57,769 nucleotides of DNA, taken from the NCBI GenBank assembly GCA_003331875.1, contig QOQA01000006.1, positions 1-57,769 of the forward strand, in the 5' to 3' direction. A program made the position numbers and the translations under genes. Below the pieces are notes generated by a model. The model did no database searches and was not told where the DNA came from. It saw only the letters and a list, made by a program, of their open reading frames with translations. The DNA comes from Cryomorphaceae bacterium (GTDB lineage Bacteria; Bacteroidota; Bacteroidia; Flavobacteriales; Flavobacteriaceae). Below are positions 19,085-26,811 of the stretch, one piece after another; the first letter of the stretch is position 1; each line of letters opens with the position of its first letter.

Positions 19085-21771
19085 AAAACAATATTGATTA
19101 TTTTATTTTTAACAAAAATAATTTTCTTTATTTTTTTTCCATTCAAATAGCTATTCACTTTTTCATTACGAGATAGCTTTTTTTCTATATCATGATATTC
19201 ACAATCCAAATTAAAAATCATTTTTAACCTTAACTTACCATTGAATGAAATTGGATATTCAAACTCATCCTCAACAAGAATTTGTTCGTTATGTGTAGGG
19301 AAGTCTTGATTGGATATAGTGTCCGAATCTCCAAATTTTGACCAAATTTCCTCACATATGTGCGGAGCAAATGGTGACATTAATAAACATAGGTCTTTAA
19401 GAACCTCCGAAGATTTTTCGTTTATTGATGATAACTCATTGACACAAATCATAAAAGCACTGACACACGTATTGAATGAAAATTTTTCTATGTCTGAATT
19501 GACCTTTTTGATTGTTTTATGTAAAATTTTTAATGACTTTTGATTTGGTTTTAAATGTGAAATACTGAATCCACTTTCATCGTGATAAAGACTCCAAAAC
19601 TTTTTGAGAAAATTATGAACACCCGTAATACCTGCTGTGTTCCAAGGTTTAGATTGTTCAATTGGGCCTAAAAACATCTCATACATCCTCAATGTATCTG
19701 CACCATATTTTTCACAAATTTGATCAGGACTAACAACATTAAATTTTGATTTTGACATTTTTTCAATCTCTCTGCTAACAATAAACTTTTCATTGAATTT
19801 ATACTCGGCATTTTTAAATTTAATGTCAGAATTTTTGAGTTTTTCTAAATTCAGTTCATTATTATTAATCAAAAAATCAATGTCTACATTGATTTTTTGA
19901 ACATCGTATTTTTTAATTAAATCATATGAAATATAGATGTTAGTATTCTTTATTCTATGAATGAAAGCACTATTTCCAAGAATCATTCCTTGATTTACAA
20001 GTTTTTTAAATGGTTCAGGTCCAGAAACGAATCCTAAATCATATAGAACTTTATGCCAAAATCTAGAATATAATAAATGTAGTACAGCGTGTTCTGCTCC
20101 TCCAATATATACATCTACAGGCATCCAATAATCAATTTTATTTTTATCTGCAAATGAATTACTATTAGTTGGATCTAAAAATCTTAGAAAATACCAACAC
20201 GAACCAGCCCACTGGGGCATTGTATTGGTTTCTCTTTCATATTTTTTACCATTTAATAGAATATTTTTCCATGATTTATTTCTAGCCAAAGGCGATGACC
20301 CGTCTCCAGTTGGTTTAAAAGATTCAACCTCAGGCAAGATGAGGGGTAGATCTGTATCGCTTAAAGGAACTTTTGTTTTACCATCAAACATAATTGGAAT
20401 TGGCTCTCCCCAGTATCTTTGTCTAGTGAAAATCCAATCCCTTAATTTATAATTAATAGTTTTTTTACCCAACTCTAAATCCTCTAAAAGTTCGCACACA
20501 ACCTTTTTAAATTTTTTATTATCCAATCCATTATATTTTTCTGAGTTTATAATTTTTCCATCTCCAGTATAGCATTCCCCTTTATTTCCCCCACTAACAA
20601 CGGTAAGAATTTTTAAATTAAACTTTTCTGCAAATTCAAAATCTCTTTCGTCATGACCAGGAACGGCCATGACTGCTCCAGTTCCATAACCAGATAAAAC
20701 ATAATCAGCAATCCAAATTGGGATTTTTTCTTTTGATATAGGGTTTGTTGCGTATGAACCCGTAAACACACCTGTTTTGTCTTTTATATTTTCTTGCCTC
20801 TCTAAATCACTTTTTTGAGAAGATTTTACTATATAATCTTCAACAATATTTTTATTTTCTGTTGTTGTTAACTTAATTGATAACTCATTTTCAGGAGCTA
20901 AAACAAGATATGTAGCCCCATAGATTGTATCAGGTCGCGTAGTAAAAACATCAACGTATGAATTTTTTTCTGTTATAAATCTGATCTGTGCTCCTACAGA
21001 TTTACCTATCCAATTTTTTTGCGATAATTTTATAGATTCTGGCCAATCTAAGAGTTCTAAATCATCTAAAAGACGAGTGGCATATGCAGTTATTCTCATT
21101 ACCCATTGTCGCATTGGTTTTCTTGTTACAGGGTAACCGCCTCTCTCGCTCAAACCTCCAATTACCTCCTCATTTGAAAGGACAGTGCCTAGCTCTTCAC
21201 ACCAATTTACATCTACGTTGTCTAAATATGCAAGCCTCTTTGAATCTACGTATTGAATTTTTTCATGATCATTCAGTTTTTCTGGAATTTCTAATTCAGA
21301 AATATTTTTGGCTTTGTTAATGGACTCGTCAAAAAAAGAGTTATAAAGTTTTAAAAAAATCCATTGAGTCCATCTATAATAATTGGAATCACTTGTCTTA
21401 ATTTCACGATCCCAATCGTAAGAGAGGCCAAGTTTATTTAGTTGATTTTTAAATCTCTCAATATTTTTATCAGTAGTTAACTTAGGGTGTTTACCTGTTT
21501 TAATGGCATATTGCTCAGCAGGAAGACCAAATGAATCAAAACCCATAGGATGTAATACATTAAACCCTTTTTTTCTTTTAAATCTGGATATTATGTCTGA
21601 AGCAATATAACCCAATGGATGTCCAACATGAAGCCCGGATCCACTCGGATAGGGAAACATATCTAAAACATAATATTTGGGCATGTTTTCGTCAACAACA
21701 GTTTTGAAAGTCTTATTTTTAGACCAATAGTTTTGCCATTTACGTTCTATGGATTTAAAATCGTATATCAT
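19081..21771 (-). CDS. leuS: Leucyl-tRNA synthetase
   Basis: Class Ia synthetase charging tRNA-Leu. The 896-residue protein shows the HIGH-type motif MFPYPSGSGLHVGHPLGY near 38-55, a CP1 editing domain (about 225-420, with the conserved TTRPDT and the GTGAVMAVPGHDERD region), KMSKS at about 675 (EKMSKSKFN) and the anticodon-binding C-terminal part. An insert of about 70 residues before KMSKS (with IKNTNIYISYDLIKKYD) is typical of Bacteroidetes LeuRS. It is monocistronic as far as can be seen, divergent from ftsX across a 99-base spacer. Confidence 0.98.
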   Translation of the reverse strand: MIYDFKSIERKWQNYWSKNKTFKTVVDENMPKYYVLDMFPYPSGSGLHVGHPLGYIASDIISRFKRKKGFNVLHPMGFDSFGLPAEQYAIKTGKHPKLTTDKNIERFKNQLNKLGLSYDWDREIKTSDSNYYRWTQWIFLKLYNSFFDESINKAKNISELEIPEKLNDHEKIQYVDSKRLAYLDNVDVNWCEELGTVLSNEEVIGGLSERGGYPVTRKPMRQWVMRITAYATRLLDDLELLDWPESIKLSQKNWIGKSVGAQIRFITEKNSYVDVFTTRPDTIYGATYLVLAPENELSIKLTTTENKNIVEDYIVKSSQKSDLERQENIKDKTGVFTGSYATNPISKEKIPIWIADYVLSGYGTGAVMAVPGHDERDFEFAEKFNLKILTVVSGGNKGECYTGDGKIINSEKYNGLDNKKFKKVVCELLEDLELGKKTINYKLRDWIFTRQRYWGEPIPIMFDGKTKVPLSDTDLPLILPEVESFKPTGDGSSPLARNKSWKNILLNGKKYERETNTMPQWAGSCWYFLRFLDPTNSNSFADKNKIDYWMPVDVYIGGAEHAVLHLLYSRFWHKVLYDLGFVSGPEPFKKLVNQGMILGNSAFIHRIKNTNIYISYDLIKKYDVQKINVDIDFLINNNELNLEKLKNSDIKFKNAEYKFNEKFIVSREIEKMSKSKFNVVSPDQICEKYGADTLRMYEMFLGPIEQSKPWNTAGITGVHNFLKKFWSLYHDESGFSISHLKPNQKSLKILHKTIKKVNSDIEKFSFNTCVSAFMICVNELSSINEKSSEVLKDLCLLMSPFAPHICEEIWSKFGDSDTISNQDFPTHNEQILVEDEFEYPISFNGKLRLKMIFNLDCEYHDIEKKLSRNEKVNSYLNGKKIKKIIFVKNKIINIVF

Positions 21772-21870
21772 TAGATAATAATGACATAAAAATAATACTA
21801 TTGTTTGACAACAAAAAAGTTATAATTGAACTTAAATGACAAACCTTTATTAATTTTATAAAAAAATCAA

Positions 21871-22734
21871 TTGAGAAAAACTTCAAATAGTAAAATCTTC
21901 TCTAACTATTTATTAGTTATAATTAGTACAACTGTCGTTATATTTTTTTTATCATCTTTCCTTGTTATAATCTTAAATTCTGAAAAAATTATCAATGATT
22001 TAAAGGAGAGAATCCCCGTAGTAGTTTTTTTAAAAGAAAATATCACAACAATAGAGTTTGCCCAATTTGAAAAAAAATTAAAAATTAATGAAAGAATAAA
22101 GTCATTTGATTTTATCACTAATGATATAGCTGCTGAAAATTTGAGTAAAGATATTGGTGAAGATTTTTTAGAATTTCTAGGTTATAATCCCCTACTGGAC
22201 TCATTTGATATTTTTTTCTATTCTGAGTACATAAACTCATTCAATGTAGACAAAATAGTTGAGCAACTAAAGAATGAAGATTTTATAAGTGAAGTAACTT
22301 ATGATGCACCATTAATTTTTTTAATCAACTCTAATTTTGAAAAGCTAAAAAAAATCACAATTATTCTTGGATGCTTGTTTATGTTAATATCACTTATACT
22401 GATAAATAATACGATACGACTTTCACTCTATTCAAATAGACTCAATATTAAAACAATGCAATTAGTTGGTGCAAAAAAAAGTTTTATTATGTGGCCCATA
22501 ATTAAAAACCAAATATTTTTTGTTCTTGCAGCATCTATAATATCAAGCTTAATCATTCTTTTAATTTTATATTACTTTTCAAATAATATTTTTGAAATTA
22601 ATATCTATCAAATCCAAAGTTCATTAATTATTTCATTTTGTGCCTCATTATTATTTAGCTTATTAATATCTTTCATTTCAACAACATTAATAACCAATAG
22701 GTTTTTAAATTCAAAAATTGACAAACTATATTGA
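21871..22734 (+). CDS. ftsX: Cell division ABC-transporter-like permease FtsX
   Basis: Inner-membrane partner of FtsE that activates septal peptidoglycan hydrolases. The 287 residues have the family layout: a cytoplasmic N-terminus, one helix (about 13-33), a periplasmic domain to about 160, then three helices (about 163-180, 212-235, 252-274). LVGAKKSFIMWPI (the ATLQLVGAKPxFI motif) is clear. An in-frame TAA precedes the TTG at 21871 and no ATG is available nearby, so TTG is the start. ftsE is not in the window, as is common in Bacteroidetes, where the two genes are separated. The stop overlaps the next ATG (TGATG). Confidence 0.93.
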   Translation: MRKTSNSKIFSNYLLVIISTTVVIFFLSSFLVIILNSEKIINDLKERIPVVVFLKENITTIEFAQFEKKLKINERIKSFDFITNDIAAENLSKDIGEDFLEFLGYNPLLDSFDIFFYSEYINSFNVDKIVEQLKNEDFISEVTYDAPLIFLINSNFEKLKKITIILGCLFMLISLILINNTIRLSLYSNRLNIKTMQLVGAKKSFIMWPIIKNQIFFVLAASIISSLIILLILYYFSNNIFEINIYQIQSSLIISFCASLLFSLLISFISTTLITNRFLNSKIDKLY

Positions 22735-22964
22735 TGAAAAAAGAAAAAAGAAAAATGGTTTTTGGTAAAAAAAATTACCAGTTAATGCTTTTAGGCTTAG
22801 CATTTATAACCCTTGGATTTTTTTTAATGTCCGGTGGAGGGTCTGAAGATCCCAATATTTTCAATGATGAAATTTATAATTTTAGAAGAATTAGAGTTGC
22901 ACCAATTCTGGTTGTTTTTGGGTTTATAATTGAAGTCTATGCTATCGTGAAAAATCCTCGCTAA
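22734..22964 (+). CDS. DUF3098 family small membrane protein
   Basis: A 76-residue protein with two transmembrane helices (about 15-31 and 53-70) joined by a short loop rich in G, S and acidic residues (SGGGSEDPNIFNDEIYNFRR). The FRRIRVAPILVVFGF segment and the place between ftsX and uppP identify the Bacteroidetes DUF3098 family, whose function is unknown. The ATG overlaps the ftsX stop, and the uppP start follows its own stop without a gap, so the four genes ftsX to truB look like one translationally coupled operon. Confidence 0.88.
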   Translation: MKKEKRKMVFGKKNYQLMLLGLAFITLGFFLMSGGGSEDPNIFNDEIYNFRRIRVAPILVVFGFIIEVYAIVKNPR

Positions 22965-23753
22965 GTGGAGATTTTTAAGTCAATTTTATTGGGCATAGTT
23001 CAGGGGCTAACTGAGTTTCTTCCAATTTCATCAAGCGGACATCTTGAAATATTTAAGGTTCTTTTAGTTTATGAAACTGGTTTAAGTAATAATCTTCTTT
23101 TTACTTTAATACTTCATTTAGCTACAAGCTTTAGTGTAATTGTAGTATTTTGGAAAGACTTAAAAAAAATCCTTATTAGTACAGTTAATTTAAAAAAAGA
23201 TGAAAATTCTCATTTTTTAAAACTCATTATTATTTCAATAATACCTGCCGGTGTTATTGGGTTCCTGTTTGAAGATAAAATATCAAACTTTTTTGATGGT
23301 AACTTAGTTTTTGTAGGTTCAATGTTAATATTTACATCTATAATTTTATTTATCTCCGACTTCAAAATAAAGACAACAAATAAATTTAATTACCCCAAAT
23401 CTTTTCTTGTAGGACTATCACAAGCATTAGCAATAGTTCCTGGAATTTCGAGGAGTGGATTAACAATATGCTCCTCTGTTCTAATGGGAATTAATAGAGA
23501 ATTAGCAGCTAAGTTTTCATTTATAATGGTTTTACCTTTAATATTTGGTTCATTTTTAAAAATCATCATTTTTGACGAATTAATTTTCAATCAAGAGATT
23601 CTTAGTTCCTATTTTTTGGGATTTATAAGCGCATTCATCTCTGGAATTTTTGCATGTAAATGGATGATTATAATAGTGAAAAAAAGTAAGTTGAAGTATT
23701 TTTCTATTTATTGTCTAACAGTAGGTCTAATTTGTATTTTTTTTAATTTATAG
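22965..23753 (+). CDS. uppP: Undecaprenyl-diphosphate phosphatase
   Basis: Integral membrane phosphatase (BacA) that recycles the lipid carrier for peptidoglycan and O-antigen synthesis. The 262 residues contain the two catalytic signatures, GIVQGLTEFLPISSSGHLEI near 9-28 and PGISRSGLTICSSVLMGI near 158-175, within about eight helices. Start is GTG, immediately after the TAA of the DUF3098 gene; no ATG alternative exists. Shortness relative to about 265-270 residues is within the family range. Confidence 0.97.
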   Translation: MEIFKSILLGIVQGLTEFLPISSSGHLEIFKVLLVYETGLSNNLLFTLILHLATSFSVIVVFWKDLKKILISTVNLKKDENSHFLKLIIISIIPAGVIGFLFEDKISNFFDGNLVFVGSMLIFTSIILFISDFKIKTTNKFNYPKSFLVGLSQALAIVPGISRSGLTICSSVLMGINRELAAKFSFIMVLPLIFGSFLKIIIFDELIFNQEILSSYFLGFISAFISGIFACKWMIIIVKKSKLKYFSIYCLTVGLICIFFNL

Positions 23754-24446
23754 ATGTTAATTGATAACAAAAAAGTTGAAGAGGGATTAATTCTTCCTGT
23801 TTATAAACCCCTATTTTGGTCATCATTTGATGTTGTGAAAACCATAAGATTTTTTATGAAAAAAAAATATAGATTAAAAAAAATTAAGGTTGGTCATGCA
23901 GGTACGTTAGATCCTCTAGCAACAGGTTTACTATTAATTTGTACAGGAAAAAAAACAAAAGATATTGAGAAACTTCAAGCATTAAAAAAAACTTACTACA
24001 CCACTTTTTATTTTGGTGCTACAACCCCCTCTTTTGATCTTGAAACTGATATAGACCAAGTTTATGATACTGAGCATATTAATAATGATCAGATTATAAA
24101 GACAATTAATAAATTTAAAGGTGAGATAGTTCAAGAACCACCAATATATTCGGCTATCAAAAAAAAGGGAAAGAAATTATATGATCTTGCTAGAAAAGGA
24201 ATAAAAATTAGTGATATAAAAAAAAGAAAAATTAATGTTTTTGAGTTCTGTGTATTAAAAAATAACTTTCCAGAAATTGATTTCAAAATTACTTGTTCAA
24301 AAGGAACATACATAAGAACAATTGCTAATGATTTAGGAAAAAATCTTAACACAGGTGCATTTGTAAAGCACCTGGAAAGGTTTTCAATAGGAGATTACAA
24401 CATTAATAAATCAATTAGCATTAACGAATTTAAATACTCTGATTAA
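23754..24446 (+). CDS. truB: tRNA pseudouridine-55 synthase TruB
   Basis: Makes pseudouridine 55 in the T arm of tRNAs. The 230 residues have KVGHAGTLDPLATGLLLICTG with the catalytic Asp near 51, followed by YYTTFYFGATTPSFDLETD and the GEIVQEPPIYSAIKKKGKKLY segment typical of TruB. The C-terminal CSKGTYIRTIANDLG closes the catalytic domain; the extra PUA domain is absent, as in other Bacteroidetes. It starts directly after the uppP stop and overlaps the convergent aat gene by 17 bases. Confidence 0.97.
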   Translation: MLIDNKKVEEGLILPVYKPLFWSSFDVVKTIRFFMKKKYRLKKIKVGHAGTLDPLATGLLLICTGKKTKDIEKLQALKKTYYTTFYFGATTPSFDLETDIDQVYDTEHINNDQIIKTINKFKGEIVQEPPIYSAIKKKGKKLYDLARKGIKISDIKKRKINVFEFCVLKNNFPEIDFKITCSKGTYIRTIANDLGKNLNTGAFVKHLERFSIGDYNINKSISINEFKYSD

Positions 24447-25074
24447 CTAGTTTTTCTAGAAAACTATCCCTAGATATTTCCTCAGCACCAAGACTCCTTA
24501 AATGTTCTGATGGTACTTGGCAATCAATAAACTTATAGTTATTAGACTTAAGTTCATGGCACAAAAAATATAAAGCAACTTTACTTGCATTTGGTTTTGT
24601 AGAAAACATGCTTTCACCACAAAAAACATTACCTAAGTCTAAGCCATATAACCCACCAATAATCACGTTTTGATACCATACTTCAACTGAGTGTGCGTGT
24701 CCCATTTCATGTAGTTTATTAAAGGATTTTTTTAATCCACTTGTAATCCAAGTACCTTTTTGACCAACTCTTTTAATGTTTGAACAGGACTCAATAACAT
24801 TTTCAAAATTTTCATTGAAACTAACACGATATTCTTTTTTTTTTAAAAAAGATTTAAAGCTTTTTGAAAGCTTAATTTTTTCAGGAAAAAGGACCATCCT
24901 TGGATCAGGACTCCACCAAATTAAATTTTCATCATCATTAAACCACGGAAAAATACCATTTTTATAGGCTTCTAATACTCTTAAAGGATTTAGGTCTCCG
25001 CCAACTGCAACAATGCCTTCACTCGTTGCTAATTTTGGTGAGGGGAATTTATAATCATTTCCTAACTCATACAT
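24430..25074 (-). CDS. aat: Leucyl/phenylalanyl-tRNA-protein transferase
   Basis: N-end rule enzyme that transfers Leu or Phe from tRNA to proteins with N-terminal Arg or Lys, marking them for ClpAP. At 214 residues it is normal size. Signatures include YKNGIFPWFNDDENLIWWSP, DPRMVLFP, GTWITSGLKKSF, GHAHSVEVWYQN and GGLYGLDLGNVFCGESMFS. The first ATG is used, two bases beyond the stop of the upstream DUF3127 gene. The four minus-strand genes greA, HIT, DUF3127 and aat appear to form one operon. Confidence 0.97.
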   Translation of the reverse strand: MYELGNDYKFPSPKLATSEGIVAVGGDLNPLRVLEAYKNGIFPWFNDDENLIWWSPDPRMVLFPEKIKLSKSFKSFLKKKEYRVSFNENFENVIESCSNIKRVGQKGTWITSGLKKSFNKLHEMGHAHSVEVWYQNVIIGGLYGLDLGNVFCGESMFSTKPNASKVALYFLCHELKSNNYKFIDCQVPSEHLRSLGAEEISRDSFLEKLVNQSI

Positions 25075-25076
25075 AA

Positions 25077-25442
25077 TTAAAATGGCAAGTCATCAGAATC
25101 AGATGAATCGTCAGATTTAATATTAATATCATCTGGAATTGGGGGAAGATTACTGTCCACTTGGTTTTGGGTCTTTTCGATTCTCCAACCTTGAATTGAA
25201 TTAAAATATTTTGTTTCACCATCTTTATTTACCCACTCTCGCCCTCTTAAATTTATATCAATTTTAACAAAATCTCCAACAGAAAATGAATCTAGAATTT
25301 CACATCGATCTTGTATGAATTCAACCATAATATTTTGAGGATATTGTTCTTGTGTGGTTATGACAAGTTCTCTTTTTTTAAATCCATTCGAACCATACTC
25401 TTTTGTTTCACTTTTTAGTTTTATTATTCCTGAAATATTCAT
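25077..25442 (-). CDS. DUF3127 protein with SSB-like acidic tail
   Basis: A 121-residue protein of the Bacteroidetes DUF3127 family, predicted OB-like from the pattern GIIKLKSETKEYGSNGFKKR, ELVITTQEQYPQ and VGDFVKIDINLRGREW. The last ten residues, DSSDSDDLPF, repeat the protein-docking tip of single-stranded DNA-binding proteins; the genuine SSB of this window (36290-36724) ends NSDDLPF. This suggests, but does not prove, that it binds nucleic acid and recruits the same partners as SSB. Its start overlaps the HIT stop by four bases. Confidence 0.85.
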   Translation of the reverse strand: MNISGIIKLKSETKEYGSNGFKKRELVITTQEQYPQNIMVEFIQDRCEILDSFSVGDFVKIDINLRGREWVNKDGETKYFNSIQGWRIEKTQNQVDSNLPPIPDDINIKSDDSSDSDDLPF

Positions 25443-25831
25443 TTTAAATTTGATTTAATTTTTTTTACTATTGATTTGAACTCATCATCATTTAAATTTA
25501 TTTTCTGATTAAAATTCATATCACTCATTGATTGTATTGGTATTAAGTGAACGTGAACATGAGGAACTTCAAGACCTATGATGGAAAGTGCAATTCTTTT
25601 ACAATTGATTGATTTTTTTAGTGCTAAAGCAATTTTTCTGGAAAAATTCATAAGTTTTTGATAATCATCAGATTTTAAATCAAATATATAATCAATTTCT
25701 TTTTTTAAAATACATAAGGTATGACCTTTTTGATTAGGGTTGATATCTAAAAAAGCATAACAATCATCTGTCTCATCAATTTTATAACTAGGCAGTTCCT
25801 CTCTTATTATTTTTGTAAAAATTGACGACAA
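25439..25831 (-). CDS. HIT family nucleotide hydrolase/transferase
   Basis: A 130-residue histidine-triad protein (HINT-like). The catalytic triad motif reads HVHVHLIPI near 92-100, preceded by the typical N-terminus SSIFTKIIREELPSYKIDET and the FLDINPNQKGHTLCILK strand pair. Such enzymes hydrolyse AMP-linked phosphoramidates or dinucleoside polyphosphates; the exact substrate cannot be read from sequence. It is one base downstream of greA, an arrangement common in flavobacteria. Confidence 0.93.
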   Translation of the reverse strand: MSSIFTKIIREELPSYKIDETDDCYAFLDINPNQKGHTLCILKKEIDYIFDLKSDDYQKLMNFSRKIALALKKSINCKRIALSIIGLEVPHVHVHLIPIQSMSDMNFNQKINLNDDEFKSIVKKIKSNLK

Positions 25832-25832
25832 A

Positions 25833-26306
25833 TTATGATCTTGTTATTGATAAAATTTCAAAATTAATTGTTCCATTTGGAACTTTTATCTTGGCAACAT
25901 CTCCAACTGACTTACCCAACAGACCTTGACCTATAGGAGAATTTACGGAAATTTTACCAGCTCTTAAGTTTGCCTCACTCTCAGCAACTAAAGTATATTC
26001 TAAAGTAGCTTGATTAGACTGATTTTTTATTTTTACTTTAGATAAAACAAGGACTTTTGAGGAATCAAGTTGTGATTCATCAATAAGTCTAGCGTTTGAA
26101 AGCGTTTGTTCCAATTTTGAAATTTTAAGTTCTAATAATCCTTGTGCTTCTTTTGCAGCGTCATACTCAGCATTTTCGCTTAAATCACCTTTATCTCTAG
26201 CTTCTGCAATTGCTTTTGAAGCATTTGGTCTTTCTACATCTTTCAACTGATTAAGTTCAAGTCTTAATTTGTTTAATCCACCTTTTGTATAATAATTAAT
26301 CTTCAT
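25833..26306 (-). CDS. greA: Transcription elongation factor GreA
   Basis: Binds the secondary channel of RNA polymerase and stimulates cleavage of backtracked RNA. The 157 residues show the coiled-coil N-terminal domain with the acidic tip GDLSENAEYDAAKEAQG near 43-59 and the FKBP-like C-terminal domain with SPIGQGLLGKSVGD. Both functional acidic residues at the tip are present. The ATG is preceded by a run of nine Ts (minus strand) and a five-base-pair hairpin that together look like an intrinsic terminator within the leader, suggesting attenuation. Confidence 0.97.
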   Translation of the reverse strand: MKINYYTKGGLNKLRLELNQLKDVERPNASKAIAEARDKGDLSENAEYDAAKEAQGLLELKISKLEQTLSNARLIDESQLDSSKVLVLSKVKIKNQSNQATLEYTLVAESEANLRAGKISVNSPIGQGLLGKSVGDVAKIKVPNGTINFEILSITRS

Positions 26307-26311
26307 ACACT

Positions 26312-26335
26312 AAAAAAAAACCTCTATTACAGAGG
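26312..26335 (-). terminator. Terminator-like attenuator in the greA leader
   Basis: On the minus strand CCTCT (26331-26335) pairs with AGAGG (26321-26325) across a five-base loop and is followed by nine Ts, ending five bases before the greA ATG. A premature stop here would control greA and the three genes after it. In E. coli greA is also preceded by a terminator that yields a small leader RNA; similarity is in position only. Confidence 0.5.
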
Positions 26336-26370
26336 ACTAACTAATATACAAATTTTAATCTTCTTTTATT

Positions 26371-26378
26371 TAAATTTG
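26371..26378 (+). promoter_or_regulatory. Candidate -7 box of the Rieske-like lipoprotein gene
   Basis: TAAATTTG fits TAnnTTTG exactly and lies ten bases before the ATG at 26389. No matching TTTG -33 element is evident. Confidence 0.35.
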
Positions 26379-26388
26379 AATATTGATA

Positions 26389-26811
26389 ATGAGACTAATC
26401 TTACTTATAATTTTTTTACTATGTGCTTGTGAAAGCTCAAACGTCAATTACAACCCTTTTATTCCAAATTTAAAATTTGATAGGACAATTAATTTAGATT
26501 TACCATTGTACGATAACATCAAGTTTTCAAGTGGGTCCATTGAACTTAACGGAGTTGGAGTATGTGGAATAGTACTTTTTAATTTTAATGGTGATATTTT
26601 AGCATGGGAACAATGTCCACCAAATCACGCTGTTAATTCATCCTGTACAAAATTAAATATATCAGGTGTTCAGCTTTCATGTGAATGCACCCAAAACCTC
26701 TACAGCTTGGCTACAGGTCAGTTGTTAAATAACATTGATCAGAATAATAAATATCCCCTTGTCAGATATAGAACAGAGAGAGTTGGATCTTCATTAAGAA
26801 TTTATAATTAG
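26389..26811 (+). CDS. Rieske-like lipoprotein without cluster ligands
   Basis: A 140-residue lipoprotein: signal segment MRLILLIIFLLCAC with the lipid-modified cysteine near 14. The body (NPFIPNLKFDRTINLDLPLY, GVGVCGIVLFNFNGDILAWE, SLATGQ) resembles the Rieske-fold lipoprotein often found beside greA in flavobacteria. Canonical Rieske ligands are CxH and CxxH; here the corresponding places read CPPNH and CECTQN, so the second histidine is missing and a 2Fe-2S cluster is unlikely. Function unknown. A TTG six bases upstream is a less likely start. The 3' end overlaps the convergent TonB receptor gene by four bases (TTAG shared by both stops). Confidence 0.75.
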   Translation: MRLILLIIFLLCACESSNVNYNPFIPNLKFDRTINLDLPLYDNIKFSSGSIELNGVGVCGIVLFNFNGDILAWEQCPPNHAVNSSCTKLNISGVQLSCECTQNLYSLATGQLLNNIDQNNKYPLVRYRTERVGSSLRIYN

